A DNA stretch of 64,000 bases, taken from Pyrocephalus nanus (Eukaryota; Chordata; Aves; Passeriformes; Tyrannidae). The DNA is taken from positions 78,529,843-78,593,842 of the forward strand of contig CM076260.1 of the NCBI GenBank assembly GCA_038380795.1, in the 5' to 3' direction. The stretch's first letter is position 1. Each line of letters begins with the position of its first letter. Under the pieces are notes generated by a model that was given only the letters and a program-made list of their open reading frames with translations, did no database searches and had not been told where the DNA came from. This document shows positions 13,571 to 29,800 of the stretch, one piece after another. Both the position numbers and the translations under genes were made by a program.

Positions 13571-13691
13571 CTCTAGACTGGCAAGAGAGTTTGAACGCAG
13601 CAAGAGTCCCTTTGCTCTCCCCACCCCAAGGTTCCCACAGCTGTTCAACATTGCTGTGTGGGGCTCCTGCCAAACAGGTGTCTCTGCCTCC
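13571..13691 (-). CDS. Weak exon candidate, unrecognised gene
   Basis: A 121-base minus-strand block is bounded by a CAGCCCTCAG acceptor and a CTAGAG/GTAGGC donor. It is open in the frame reading EAETPVWQEPHTAMLNSCG, then GRAKGLLLRSNSLASLE. Splice signals are acceptable, but the block is short and of unknown family. It could be the most upstream visible exon of the gene suggested at 0.3-9.3 kb, or chance. Confidence 0.22.
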
Positions 13692-15009
13692 CTGAGGGCT
13701 GGTAACAAATGACTATTTGAGTTCAATTTGTGCAATGGAAACTGTTTCCATGACAAGCATAAGTGAAATATATCTAAGCAACTGGTTCTGGGATCCTAAA
13801 GCCCACATGTTTTCATAACCTATACTGACACAGACTTAGCCTTTCCACAGAGTCGGTCAGTTCAATGATTTCTTTGTTCCACAGCTCATGAAACATGAGT
13901 TGGCAACCAGCACCTTCACTAAGGCAGGTACTCCTCTAAATCCCCTGGTTTAGAGGCTCAAACCCAGGTCTGCTCAGAGCTTCAAGTTCAAGAGATTATT
14001 AATGCAAGAGAACCACTGCAAAAAGCTTACACGTACATTCCTTCCTTATGCATAATTTAAATACTGTCAACACTTTTTTCTTTGCAGTCTAGTAATTCCT
14101 ACATTAATCATTCTGCAAATCAGTTTAATACTGAACAGAAGAATTGCATCATATTGTAACAATTTGACCAATCCTAAACTAAGGCTGCCAGAGGTTTATT
14201 AATTAAATGCACACCATGACAGATTTTTAAATCACCTGGTGCTTTACACTGACCATGCATCATCAGAGTGTTTCCAACTTTGCAATACATTCCTCACGTA
14301 TGAGAGGACCGGGAAAGATAGCTTGAGAAATACTTCAGACTAAGACTCATGACAAGTGTTCCTTTAACATATGTTTAAGAACTAAGACTGTATATTGAGA
14401 TGAATCAGCATCTTAGTACATGACATTTGACATTTTCTAGAGACACTGAAATATCTCTTAAGCACAAGTTACTTGACTTAACTCTATCCATCCTTGAAAG
14501 AAGAAACACTGAAGTCCTTTGGGTAACTGATTAGCAGGTGTCTGTAGGGATGGATATAACAATTTCTGCAGCAACATTCAGGAGCAAGAACAGACTCTTG
14601 AACACTTGTTTACTCTTCAAGTTATACTATCCACATTTCAGTTCTGCTGACTAGCAATCAGTTTTGCTTATTTAAACAAGTAGTTATCTATATCACAGAT
14701 AGTGTTTTCTGTAACAGCTGACAGTAGTTTATCCGGGTGTTAAACTTAATACTGCTCTGGCACTAGTACAGTCCTACTTAATCTCACAGCTCAGATACAT
14801 AGCTTAATGAAGCATTTATAGGTATGGTTTTGTTTGTGGGTGGCACGACTTAAGCTTTGACACTCCATTCAAAAATTCAGAGTAGCTACACAAGCAGTGC
14901 TTCATTTATAAGGCACTGAGCTCAAATTCCCAGAATTATTGTAAGACCTTCTCCTTGACAGACTTCAACAGTCTTTCCCCAGATTAAAACTAATATGCAA
15001 CTCAATACT
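13692..15009. other. Intergenic, no gene seen
   Basis: AT-rich sequence without recognisable genes or repeats, ending at the presumed 3' end of MAP1LC3C. Confidence 0.4.
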
Positions 15010-15335
15010 TAAAAAACTTCTTTATTTTACTCTTAGACTTGGCTTTAAGGACACCTTAAAAATCAGTTACACAACAAAGATTGACATTGCAAGAAAAGTG
15101 GAGGTGCAGTTCAAAAAGAAAAACCCATAGTGTCTTCAAATATAAAAATATATATCCAAATTACTACCTAGGAAAAGTGTACCACCTTTTCTGCCTTAAG
15201 CTGGTCCTGCCAGCTTTAGGGTCATAACTCCTCACTACAGAGCTCAAGAGCTCACAGTGGAAGGAACATCTCCAAGGTTCATGTCACAGGCATGATTCAT
15301 AGCAAACTGCTTCGCTGCAGCACATGGACCCAACC
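15010..15335 (-). other. MAP1LC3C: Predicted 3' UTR and poly(A) signal of MAP1LC3C
   Basis: Downstream of the MAP1LC3C stop codon on the minus strand, the first canonical AATAAA hexamer is at 15021-15026 (TTTATT on the plus strand). This predicts cleavage near 15000-15010 and a 3' UTR of about 0.3 kb. The end point is inferred from the hexamer only. Confidence 0.5.
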
Positions 15336-16931
<1,596 letters not shown>

Positions 16932-17240
16932 GGTCCCGGGAACCGCCTGCATTCTCCCTCCCTTCTCTCCCTGCCTCTGGCCACAGATCCCGCTTCCTCT
17001 GCGGCCGCCGCTCCGCGCCTCTTATGGGGTCGGGGCCGCCCCAGCCCCGCCCCGGCCGCCCCAGCCCGCCCCGCTCGGCCCGGGGGTGCCGGCCGGCCCT
17101 GAGGGGGTGGCCGTGCCTCCTCCCGCTGCTCGCCTGCTTTCCTCGGCCGCCTTCCTCCCCCCAGGCAATGTGGAACGTGCCAATGGTGAGCCCGACTCTC
17201 CGCCCTACGGCGTCCCTTCCGTGCGATGCTTTGTTTGATG

Positions 17241-17769
17241 TAAATTGTCCGAACTGCGAGATATTTTGCGTACAAGGCAATGCAGTACTTTGTGAGAGGT
17301 CTTCGACTACCCTGCGGGGTGGTTTGGAGGGTGAAGCTCAGGACTGCGCTGCCCCCATCTGTCTTTCCGCATGGTCAGGCTTTTTCATACCTACAAACTG
17401 CTTTAGAATTATTTGGTTAAAAAAAAACCCCGACAAAACCAGAAACAACAACAACCCAACAACACCTCTCACCCACAAAAAAAAAAAAAAAAACAAACCC
17501 AACCAAAAACCCTATGTTGTTTTTCATCTCAGGCTACCAGATGGCTTATTTTCCGAATGACTTGGAGAGCCAGGTTTTAACTCTCTTTTTGTCTCTTAAG
17601 ACATGGTTGTGATTTTAAGGGTTAACTCCGGGCTGGTTGTTGTTTATATAAATCATCTCAGTGTACATCTGGAACTGATCCTCATTACTCATTTGCTTTG
17701 CTTATCCCTTTAAAATACAGGAATTTTCATTTTATTAAATCTATCATTTTGCTCACTATTTATTTGATG
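17241..17769. other. Upstream flank of MAP1LC3C
   Basis: Mixed sequence with A-rich, C-interrupted low complexity at about 17419-17512, including a pure A run near 17477-17493. No gene seen. Confidence 0.4.
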
Positions 17770-17874
17770 TGGCACTTCGGGACATGGTTTGGTGGTGGAC
17801 TTGGCAGTGCTGGGTTAATGGATGGACTCAGTGATCTTAGAGGTCTTTTCCAACCTAAATGATTCTAAGATTCT
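17770..17874 (+). repeat. CR1 LINE, short 3' end
   Basis: A plus-oriented 5'-truncated CR1 copy. It has GACATGGTTTGGTGGTGGAC, then GGTTAATGGATGGACTCAGT, then GATCTTAGAGGTCTTTTCCA, and ends in the octamer-type tail ATTCTAAGATTCT. This is the usual dead-on-arrival form of CR1 in birds. Confidence 0.9.
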
Positions 17875-20800
17875 ACCAGGCTATGAGTTACAGTTTATGA
17901 GTTATAGGTTTGACTGCTTTTTCAAGGCAGACTCAATGCCTGTCACCTAAGATAATTTTGAAAAGTAACATCTTTATTAAAATGAGTGTGCACTATGTAT
18001 GCATATGTCATGATTTTAAACCAGCCTGTGCAGAGGAGAGTTTTTTCAGCAGCTGAAGTTGTTAATACTGCTGAGCTGTCCTTTTCTCTCGATCTGGAAG
18101 TGATGAGCTTTAGCCACAGCACAAGCTCCCCCATGTGGCACCACAAATTTTATTGGAGAGAGAAGACATTTTGCTTTGAGGGATTCATGATCAAGAACTC
18201 TGAACTTTGAGAAAGGATTTGAGCCTATGCTGGAATGGTTTGGATACAGCTCGTCCTCATGAGTAGACCTCTACATCAGGGCAGGTAAGCCCAGGGGTTT
18301 GCTTACATAGCTAGGTCTAGCTTAAGCTCTTTGGAGTAGAGATGAGGTGACATACTGGGGAGGTGTCAGTTCTGTGTGCCACAGAACTGACATGATGCCA
18401 TAACTCAGTATGGTGAGATATTTAAGAAGATGAAGGAACAGAAGAATAACTTGAAGGGTAAAGAAACAGAATGGACAGCACAGGAACAAAGCCTACAGAA
18501 GGCAGAAGGATATGTGGAGAACACAGTTTTTTCTTTGGAGTGGTCAACAGTGGTGCTTTACAAAGCTGTTCAGGAAGTGGATTGGTTTTTCCACACACTC
18601 CTGCTGGTTTCTGCCCAGTAGATCCAGTAGAAAGATCTGTGATCCACTGTGTGTATAGGAGAGGGAACATGCTACAGCGGTGCTCTGCTTTCTGTGTCAC
18701 CTTTCACTGCAGACAAAGTACAAAAGCATGGCTCCATTCAAGTATCAGCAGCCCTGCTCCCAGGGAGAGGTGGTTTCTTTTTATAATCATAAGCTCCTAC
18801 AGCAGCTTCTAGAGAGAAAAGTGAATACCTAATAAGAGGGTGAGCCAAAAAAGATGAATTTCCAGCCTGGTGATCAGCTACAGCTCTAATGTCTGTGAGA
18901 GCTAAGAGTGAGCACAAACCATGCCTTTAGTGAGCATATGCTAACTGATGACGTAAACGTGTTACATTTTCTGGAGGTAGAGAGAATGGGATGTCTAATG
19001 TGTGTCTGCATAGCACCTGCACTTTCTCCTGCACTGAAATACCCAATTTCAGACCTAAATGTGGAATTTATTCTTTCCTCTTTCCTTTCTCTTGGAAGTT
19101 TTTCTCACATGAACATAATTCATGAACTGATAAGGCAATTTTGTGTAGAGAATGGAGTACTCATACAGAAACGGAAATGGAAGGAACAAAGGGAATTGTT
19201 AGTCTATTTCTACCTGCTTGAATGTCCAAAGCCAACACTCACAGGCATCCTGTAAGTCCCTGAACATTAAAGTACAAACCCAGAATTGCATATCTTATCT
19301 AGTCCAGTTTCATTGCCGCATCCATAGCCTCTTCCTAAGTCCCAGGCTGGCAGCTGTGTAACCCAATTCTCACATATATCCGTTATCTCTCTATTGAAGT
19401 GATCTGTTCTGCAAGTGCTCTCCAGCACTCAGATGTGTCCCAGGAACACAATGACATACCCAAAGGCAGGCATCTACATTTTGCAAGTGCTGTGAGACTA
19501 ATAGCATTGCTTTGAGGTGGTTCTGTGAGCTACTGTGGAGGTGAGGATCAAGAGCTGCCTAAATTAACCAAACAACCAAGGGGGTTTGATCAGGGCTTTC
19601 AAGTAGCATGTGTGAATGCTATGAGGCTCTAGCCAAGATTTTTCCTGTTGTAGGAAGCATACAGCTAAAATCTGGTAACTGTGCTGCATTCTACCTTCAG
19701 AAGCCTTGCCAGTGCTCTCTGATGCTCCTATGCCATCATGGGTAAAAGCCCTGTAAGGCCTCCTGAGCATGGGTTAAAACGAACCACCTGTCTGCCTGCC
19801 TCTCCTCGTGGTTGGGGGATGCCTCCCCAGGTGCAGCTTGTGCCAGTCCCCAAAAGCTGATCCCCTGCTTGGTTAATGCGCAGACCAATGGCCAAGGACA
19901 AGCAAGGAGTGCCCTGCCACTCCTGCTGCTCTGTCACCAGAGCAGTAACATCCAGGACATCGGAAAGGTGAGGGCAGTGATGTTTCAAATAGCCAAAGCT
20001 TTCTTGCCAGAGCTCAGGAGGCAGGGCTCCCAGCCTGAAGGTGAACTGAAGCTTGTTAGTCTGTCCTGCTAAGTAGCTGAACAGTGCAACACCTAATGAA
20101 GGCAAACCCAAGGTCAGACTTAGTCAAGAAAAACTCAATAAACGTAAAAATCTGGATGGCATTAGAAGTGATTCACATTCCAGTGGAAGAGATTCACTGT
20201 TACATGGTGAAAAGCACTCTGGTATGGCATGAACTGAGATTAGCTTTTCTCCTTAAGTCAGTGTGCAAGTGCTACTGAGTTAATCCAAGTACAGCAAAAT
20301 TTGGATGACAAACGGGGCTTTGCTCTGGCTGTAAATTCCATCCAGCACTTAATAATCCTGAACAAAAGTGGATACGTAAGAGAGGCACAGGGATTAAATA
20401 CAGAAGGCAGAAAACAGTTATGTGTAGACTAATAATTTAAATATGAATGATCCAGCGCTAGAGGGACTCTATTTATTTAAGCAGCCTAACTAAATAGAAA
20501 GAGAAACTGCAGCATGATGTTCTAGGGAAAAAATGTGATGGCAGAATGAAGGCTTATTCGTCACACTGCGAAAGCCTGTGAAGTTCTAAAGTGTTATGCA
20601 TAGTTACATTAAATACATGGTTTCATGGGGGTTATCTGTAAGTGAAAATAGTCAAGAAGAGTGAAGAGCCCTCAAGCAATCTGGCTCAGCCAGCCAACTT
20701 AATGGGCTTTAAAAGGGCTATACTGAATATTTGCACGCTCCCTGAACACGGGTAGTTACAGATAGGGAATCCTTTGCTTCCTTCTTCCTTTCTGCAACTC

Positions 20801-23800
20801 TGAGTCTGTCTATATCTCCTCCTGTGATACAGAAGCAAACTCATTCTTGTGGATAAGCCTGAAGTAATTATGTGCCAGTAACTAAATTTCTGAATTCATA
20901 AATCTTTATACCAAAAAGCTGGCTAGAGTACTGTTATATTTAAGGGGATGCTTATTACTGTATCTCTGATTTTGATCCAAACTCACCCAATAATAAGACT
21001 CAGATCATAAACTTATCTCAAAATGCTGAGATAAGTTCAAAAGTGGTATTTCTGGTTTGATTGGCTAGACTTTATATGTACTTTTTGTTCTTCTCCTGAT
21101 TTTTTAACCCTTATATTGAACCTTTATCATAACTCTGACAGCTTTTTTGTGTAGCCACAATTAGATTAGGATTAGAAATGAATTATGTTACTTTAAAATG
21201 AGAGACTACATGACTGTATTGCACCAGAGCTTGAGATTCTCATCTTAAAATGTCTCTTCTGCAAGAGAAACTTCAGTTATACTCCTTTAATCTCTCATCT
21301 CTTACCTTTAACTGTATGCCTGGTTTCAGCTCATTGTGTTGGACTAGTTTCTTTACGTTTTTGGCTTCCAGTGCACTAATTGTACTTTTCCTGAGTGCTC
21401 TGTCTTTCATATCAAGATTTTTAGGACCACTCTCACCATTAATTTGTTACATCTTCAACCATATTGAAAGAGCTGAGTAGGCTGAACTGTAGGTATTCTC
21501 AGTAGCTTTTAAGTTCTTCCACATGGTAAGTCCTTCTGGTTTAGCAGTTTAAATTTTACAAGACTTTGAGACCTAGATTCTCAATATTTTTCTGCAAGTG
21601 TTGCTCAAACTGGCATTTCTAACTAGACATAAAATCAGAACTAAATCAGTTACTCTTTTTTGAGGAAAGCTGGCATAAGCTGGCAGCCTGTTGGCCAAGG
21701 TCCCTGCAAATGCCTTTTTGACTTTCTGTTTCCTGCTGTACCAGTGGTTCACCAGATTTCTGTCCCACAGTGGCTCAGCTAAAAGTCTATGAAGATGCTA
21801 AAAAGGAAAAAGCATATTGCTTTCTTGTTATCATTGCTAAGATATGTCTTTTGAGAAACCAAAGAAATGTTTTTCCTGTGGACAAGACATAGATTTTCCT
21901 GAAGATTTAGTGCTTCAGTTAATAGATTTCCCTTCATAAAATACCATGGCCTTCCACAGTCATGGCTGCTTTACAGCTAGCATCAATTGAATAATGCTGT
22001 TCAGAGTTTCTTGATAACAAGGCACTTCTTTGGGATTGGGCCTGGTTTATGCATGCTGTTGCTGAATTGTCGGCATATTTTAGGAGAATGTACGTAATTG
22101 CTTGTTGTAAAGGACTGCTGGTACTTCACATGCACACCAGCAACTGTTAATGCAAAAGCATGATAAAAAGGGAAAACTTCCAAATTTACTCTGATTTGAA
22201 TTAACCAAGCATCTGATAAATCTGACTTTTTGGACATCCATTATGGGCTGGAATTATGGGACACAATTTCCCTCTCATGTTAATGTGTCTGCTGTTTGAC
22301 TTGGTAGCACATTTGCTACCAAGGTAACAGCATCACTTGCTCTGCAAAAATGGATATAAAAGTTACTGTTTGTCCAAATATGATGGTAATACTGTTTGAA
22401 GTGGTTTTCCTTCCACATAGGGTTTAAAGTATTTTGTCCAGGGTAGCTCAGTTGTTTTCAGATAAGATGTCTTTGGCTTTATATCTAGCTTGTTCCTGGC
22501 CTCCCTGTTGAGACTCACAAGAATGTGTCAGACAGTGCCAAAAGTATCTATTGGGTTTTGGTTTCTAGATTCTGGAAACTAGTTTCTATTTTAACCTTCA
22601 AAAAGAGTGTTATAACTGACAGAGAGTAGAGGATTTTAAAAATAGCTTCAACATGTCCCTGTGAAGGTGGCAGCTTTGTTGTTTGACCCTTTTTTGTTTG
22701 ACCCTTTTGGCAGAAGGGTCAAGAGAGTCAAGCAATGCAGTTTTGAAGAGTGGCTGGGACCCCTGGATACCTCCCTTTTCAGGTGCCTGTTAAAGAGGTG
22801 TGATCCCTACTGGGAAATTGCTCTGGCCTTAGTGAAAATCTGGACTCTTAAGGTCCTGAAACTGTGGCTCTCAGGACTTGAAGTCCCTTTTAAATACTTT
22901 CAGCAGAAATGTCTAAGACTTAGACAGGTCCAAATCCCAACACTGTAGCAAAAAAAGTCTAAGTATAAAGGAAAGATTAGGTTCCTGGCCTACAAATTCA
23001 AGACTTTTGCTTTGTTTTAGAAATCCTTTTTTAGGGAATTTTGTAAAATGTTAGGAAAAATGCCAGGATTATTGGATGTAAATGAGAGGGAAATTGCTCA
23101 GCTATTTGTGAAGAGGGACCCCTATAACTATTCTTGGTGGGTCTGCTGAATTCTGTGATCTTAAAACAAATCCTAGAACCATGGCCAAACCCCCGAGCCA
23201 TATCATATGCTTGGCTGGATACCAAATGTTTTGCAGAGCTCAGCTAATACTCATGTTCTATGAACGAAGCTCTGTAGAAATGCTACCAATTTATTGGATA
23301 TAAAAAGGATGGCAAGTACTATGGACTGACATGGGACTACTGCAAATAAAGAGGATTATTTCCATGTTTTAAATTAAAGATTAAGTAAAGCAGATCTGAA
23401 CCTAGTGAAAGTTTCATCCTACATAAAGACACAGATAAACAGGATGATGTGGTCGATGGCAATTGTGGAATATCGAATGGCTGTTGTTGGTAACCTCAGG
23501 GAACCCATATGTAAGGATCAAGTGACTCATAGAATTGGTATCTAGGTTGTTCGGGATGAGGTTCCTGATATGGATCTTGTGTATTGTCAATATTTCATGT
23601 CAGTTTGTCTGTGATGAAGACTTTGGAACAAAGGCATAGGATACTGTCATTTTAGTTTCTGCTGTGGAGTTCTCCCCGAGTAGCATCATTTTTAATAGAG
23701 CACAATCACTAAGTGTAAATTTTCTCGTAGTTTTAAAGAGGATCTCTTGAACATTCAGTTGAACCACACTTAGAAAATAGTGGTCCTTAAGGAAGAAACA

Positions 23801-26800
23801 AACTTGTCCTAAATTTCAAGAGGGAACCACTGGAGTTGCCTGCTTGTGGTTGTGGACAAGCATTAGGTCTATAGACCCTTCTGGCTAATGTAAATTCTCT
23901 CCCCACACATGCACGCTTGGCTGTTCACACCAGCATGATGGATGTTTCATGCTCTCCCTTAAAGACTCTTGGGCTCGGTAGCCAGAGGTGCTCATCATTA
24001 AAACTGTCTCTGCTTGCAGGCTGGGATTTTTTCTTCAAACCAAACAACCCCAAGAAGGTTGTGATCAGACTGTAGAAGGACACATTGAACTTTTAGACAG
24101 AAAAAGCAAGAGTTGCCCTCCTTATTCTGTTTCAATATATCCTTCAATATTTCATCAAGTGCTTTTCTGAGTTTATAGTATTCTCTCCTGCACACAGCTT
24201 TTTTTTTTTCCATTGCTGCTTTATCTTTTTATTTCTATTTGTGTAAATATTTGTATCATGCTATGCTGAATTATTTTGAATGGTATCCTGAAATACAAAT
24301 AGTGGAGTTTATTTCCATATATCACTAAGATCTTAGTGGGAAACCAAGCTAGCTTTGCAACAACTGAGGCATTCTTTTGCACTGTCTGTTTTTTTCTTTG
24401 GAAGATCAAACTAAGCTACTCAGACTCACTCTTGCTAATTGTCCCTGTCCCTTATGTGGCATTGGCTCCATGCAACTGTTAGGTGCAAAAGCTGAAACTA
24501 AATGTTTTATTAACATAAGAACTCTTCTTGCCCTTGAAGTTTCAGTATCATCTGTGACCTAATTCTGTTCTTGTTTTTTTTTAATTGTTTTTATGTTTTA
24601 TGTTTTTATGTTTATATGTTTTTTATTGTTAAGATGAGAAGCTGTAATCACATCAGACATTGCAGGGTTTTTGTGTGTATATTTATATATATGTTTATTA
24701 GTATATATGATTCTAAGAATACACTTATAAACAGAGAAATATATATATATATTTTTTTTCTTTTCTACTGTAGGTTTGTTGTCAGATACACACAGTGGAT
24801 TAAATAAGTTGCTATGGATGTAAATGATACTAAATGATTAAACAGCCCAGCTGTCTATGGTCAAATGCAGCATCTCACCAAACACTTCTCCAAAATAAAA
24901 ATTCTTCCAAGGAATGATTTATAATTTAGACCTGTAAAAAGGTTTCCTGGATAGCATTTGTTTCCCATGTGTAATGTGGTTTTAAATCTACTTTCTGATC
25001 CAACTTTCTGCAGTTGTCTCTGAAATGGGCTTGGTGATGGATGGTGGCAAACTGCCTAAAGATGACTAGATATTTTGCCTCTCTAACATATGTCTTCAGA
25101 GTGGTGAGTTAGTGTCTAGCATGTTAATGTCACAAAGTAGAGGAAGTGAGGTGAGGGAGTCACTAACCAAGAATTATTTGAGCTGGACTCACAGAAGAGC
25201 TAGGCAGCCAACTGCCCAGTCTGAATCCTCTTCTTCCATGAACACTTAAATCTCTTTTCAGAAGAGATCTTGTTCAAGCAGAACAACTTTTGAGATTTTT
25301 TTTTTTTCCCCTGAACAGGAGCAGAATCAAAATGTGTTTAAAGCTTTGATGAAAACAGATGTGTGTTGAGAAAATCAAAATGTCAGGGTGGGTCAGAGTG
25401 AGGCCGATTGTCAGTGTGATGGTGAGACATGATCTTGGTCTAGGATGTAGAAGGTGCAGGAGGAAGCCTCTGCCGAGAGGAAAAGAAGTGGAAGGTTTTC
25501 ATCCTTTATTGTTTTCAATGTCTCTTCTTCAGAGCCTCAATGTCCTGTGCATAGTTAAGTCCCACTCATTAGGATATGGATACATGAAACCACCTCCCCT
25601 CTCTCATGCCAACACAACCTCCAGTGTAATGCAGTTTGGTAACTCCTAGTGAAAATATTCTTACCATTAAACCTCGTTGAGCTGGGCATCTTGCCACTTT
25701 TGTGTGGCTCTTTTTTTTTTAAGTTTCCCATAATTGCAAGTACAGGAAACTAACCTGGTCCAGTTCCAGCCTGCTGTCTGTGAGCTGGCTATAATGTTCT
25801 GGCACTCCAAAGGGATCATTACAAAATGATACTTCTTCTACCAATGAAGAGTTACCACAAGAAAGGTTTGCCTCTTGTGAAGGCTGAACTCTGAAACTCT
25901 GGATTAATTTCCTAGCTGTGTCACAGCCATCCTGGGTGCCTTTGGAGCCTCTTTTACTTCTGGTGGGATTTTCAACCTATCTACAAAAGAGAGGTGCCTC
26001 ATTTGTACTTTGTGCAATGATTAGCACAGTACTGCTTTGTCCTCATTTGGAATATACTTGATATCTTGAAATCCAAAGAGAAAGAAGTAGATATTATTAC
26101 TTACTATGCTTAGAATTGGGGAAATCCTACTCTCTATAGAAAAATGATTTTGAGAGAGCTGTTTCTGCATTAAAAGCTACAGTTGTGCACTGTGACTTGT
26201 GCATGTACTTTCACATTATGGACTAAGGTAATTTTTGTCAGATTGCTTTGAGTACTGAATAAATGCAAGGAGACTGAAATCTACTCAGAAAAGATGCAAG
26301 AGCACAATTTGTCAAGTTAAAGGTTTACCATGGGTTTTGGTGTTTTAACCCAATGTTTCATTTATGTCACTGGTTATCAGAGGGTCTTCCACTCTGATAC
26401 GAGACCTGTGTGAATTGCACGTCAGTGATGCTCCTGGCTGACCTACAGTCAATTCAGTGCAGATTTGTGTCTCTCTCCCTCAGGTGTCTTGCCTTTATTG
26501 CAGCAAGACCCACGTCTCAGTCCAGTCCCCCTTCCAGTTTCCAGCTGTGGCCAGTACAAATGGCCACATGTAGCTAATATAAATGGACTGTATTTCAACT
26601 GTGCATTCACTACCAAAAATGTTGAGAAGAGCCTACAGGGCTACGTGGACCTTTGGTCTGCCCCAACCTTTTTTGTCCTAAAATTACTAAAATGTCTAAG
26701 GTAGAATATGAGAACATGAAAGGATACTTGCCCATCTTCTGCCGTCTGAAGCATAATAATTTCCTGAGCTGGGGGGATAGTACTTAATACCCTCAGATAT

Positions 26801-29800
26801 ACTTTCTTCTATGATTCTGTCCACTAGCCTTTTTAATTCATGCTGATATAAAGTATTTGCAAAAACATGCTAGCAGTGGTTCCTGCAACTTAGCTGCATG
26901 TGGTGTGAGGACCCACCTCCATTTGTTTATTCTGAACCTTCTGAATAGTTACTAGTTTCATCCAATGATCCTTCATTCTGGTACTGAAGCAAAGGACAAT
27001 CATCCCCTGATCACCCAGTTTGACATACCACTCATCTTTATAAATGTTCCTGCAGTGTGAAAACAAACACTAATTTTATTCTTGGAAATAACAGTTTAAA
27101 TGAAATATTTTCTACCTTGGACAATCAAGTTAGGTAACAAGAAGTGGCCTGCCTTTTCACAGCTTGCCCTGCTGTTTTGCAGCTTCCATATAAGACTGCT
27201 AATTTAGGTACAAGGTATTGTATTGTTGTATACTGTTTGCTTGGCCTTTCAGGGTTATTTAAAAAAAAAAAAAAAGGGAGGTTGGGGTTTCCATAACATT
27301 ATCAGTGCTGACTCAGGCACACAAACAGCATATCCGCAAAGGGAGAAGGTGTAGTTTTTCATATAAGCTGTTTTCTCACCTCAACCACACTGTGACAGAC
27401 CAGAATGACAACTCGAAAAACTTTCAGGCAGCCTCTGGCTCTGTGCAAACCCTACAGGAGATATTTGTTTGTTTGCTTAATAGGCAGAAAACCATTTAGA
27501 GGCTGGGAGTTTATTCCCTGCAGTCATTGCACCTCCAGAAAGATATGAACAAAATGCAAGTGTGTTCCAGACTGATCTGGGCTCCAAGCATGCAATGACT
27601 AATGTTTTTTTTTTTTCACCACATGACAGTAGAAAGTAGGGCTGTAAAAGGTCTGCCTAGCAGAGAATTGTCTGAAGGTCTTTAAGGACACAGCACAAAA
27701 CAATTTTTGTACAATACAGCATGTCAGATGCAAGCTGAAACAATCTAGGACAAATGTGCTGCAGCCCAAGGTTCAGGCATGGTTTATTTAGGATAACTGC
27801 CCAGCAGGGTAGGTAGTTCTACCTTTACAAAGTGCACTGCAAAATCTCAAAGCACTGGAAGTATCATCTTGCAATATTTCTGAGTACCTCTATCAAGATA
27901 ACAAATACCTTAAATTTTGCCTGGCTTCATAGAAGTCAGAAATCTGCAGGACTTCATTCTTATACCAATGAGTAATACTCTTACCACAGACCAGCTGGAC
28001 TGCTAATTAAACAAAAAGATTCTTTATATCTCCAAAAATAATAATAACCACCTGTTACAAAACTATATATGTTGATAATGGTTTTAATGGGGGGGGAGAG
28101 GGTATTATTTTTATTTTCTTCATATTAGTGTCAGCTGAATGCCAAAGGCCTGTCTTGTGCTGGGTGCCAAACACACCTTGTACAAGTGGAGCATCATGCC
28201 ACAGTTTCCAGCCTGAGCAGTGGAGAAGTCACTTATGTTTGTAAGGGGGCAAAAGAAACATTAAGATATCTCTGGGCATTAGGAGGGACTATGGTTTTGG
28301 AGTGCAGCCAGGCATCACACTTGAAAAGAGACCAGAAAAAGACTGCTGGCACTGAGGTATGTTATGGCAGTTTCCATAAATCAAAACTTCAGTTCCCATT
28401 GTTGTTGCACAAATGATTCTGTATCCATCACCTTTCTCCTTTGTGTAATGAAAACTGGTGCCTTAAGACAGAGCTTTCAGATTAAAAGATTAGGATTGAA
28501 GTTTCTGCATGGGACAAATTTTGTTAGATTCGATGTTTTAGAAACTGAAACTTCTTGCATTCAGTGGACTTTTGCTGAATTTCCAGAGTCCTGAGATAAC
28601 CCCATCTTCCTCTCCACATGTCTGCCCACAGCCATCCCCTGGGAGACTGGCCAGGGAGTCTGGGAAGCCCCAGCCTTCAGTAATGCTGATACCTAGCTTT
28701 GCTGTTGGTATTAGGACAGAGGCAGCTTAGCTGAGCTGTTCCAGCGTCTGAGCAGCTTCCTGCTGACTGGAGGACTGGGAAGAATAAAGAGATTTCATCT
28801 AATTTAAAGTGAAACCCAATTCTGAAAAATACCAAGTCTCCTGTTAGCAGGAAACTCCCTTTTCTGAGTGTCCTTGGTTCTAACCTGAATGACTTGATCC
28901 TCTCATCTAAACTCACGATGATTGTGCTTCTTGACTTCTGTATTTTCAGTACACAAAAGAGACATATAAAGACAGTTGATTATAATGATTGATGTTAATG
29001 GGAAGTGCAGAAGGGAATTACCTACATTTAAATTACTAATGTGTCTCCTAACACTGTTTCTCTCTTAAATCACTGGGAAAATCAGACTAGATTTAACAGA
29101 TGGTGTTATACAGTTCCAGAAACAAATCATCTAACTACTGTAGCTGGAAGGGAATTCACTCTTTCAGAGACTACACAGGTTTTTAAGTCAAATATATGTA
29201 TGACAATTTCATATTTATACAATGTGTAGGCCAGAAGCAAAGGTTAGGTCTTTCACTCTCACACCACATGTAACACAGGCAATACATTTTCACCTGGTTT
29301 CTTCTGCCTTAAGCCTCTTCTTATATGTCAGCAGATTCTAACACATTATTAGGTAGCTCTTCAGGTCTCTTATCTCTCACCAAACCTTCGGGTCTTCTTG
29401 TTTATTATGCACTGTGAAAGTTTCAAATGTCATCAGTACAGAGAATGCAGTGTATTATTAGATAGCCCAAGTTTCAAGGAAATAACTCACTCATTTCCTC
29501 CCAGCATGGTAATGAGAGTATTAAATGAGTCTCTCTTCCACTCCTGAACTTCAGACTGGCTGTCAGCTGTTGTAGTGTGCTTAGTTTGGTTTGAAAAAGT
29601 ACTTGAGTTAAATTTTTGTAACTGTAGCTTGAAATTCTGTTCTGTTGGGCCAATTAAATGAGCGGTGAAGTGGTGTCTTTCGTATACTTCCCATTAACAT
29701 TAAGAACAGAGACTGCATAGTGGAAAAGGCTCTAATTAAGTATAGGCTTCTGAGAGGCAGAAGAGAGTAACAGAAGTATGAATATCAGTCTTTGTTTACT

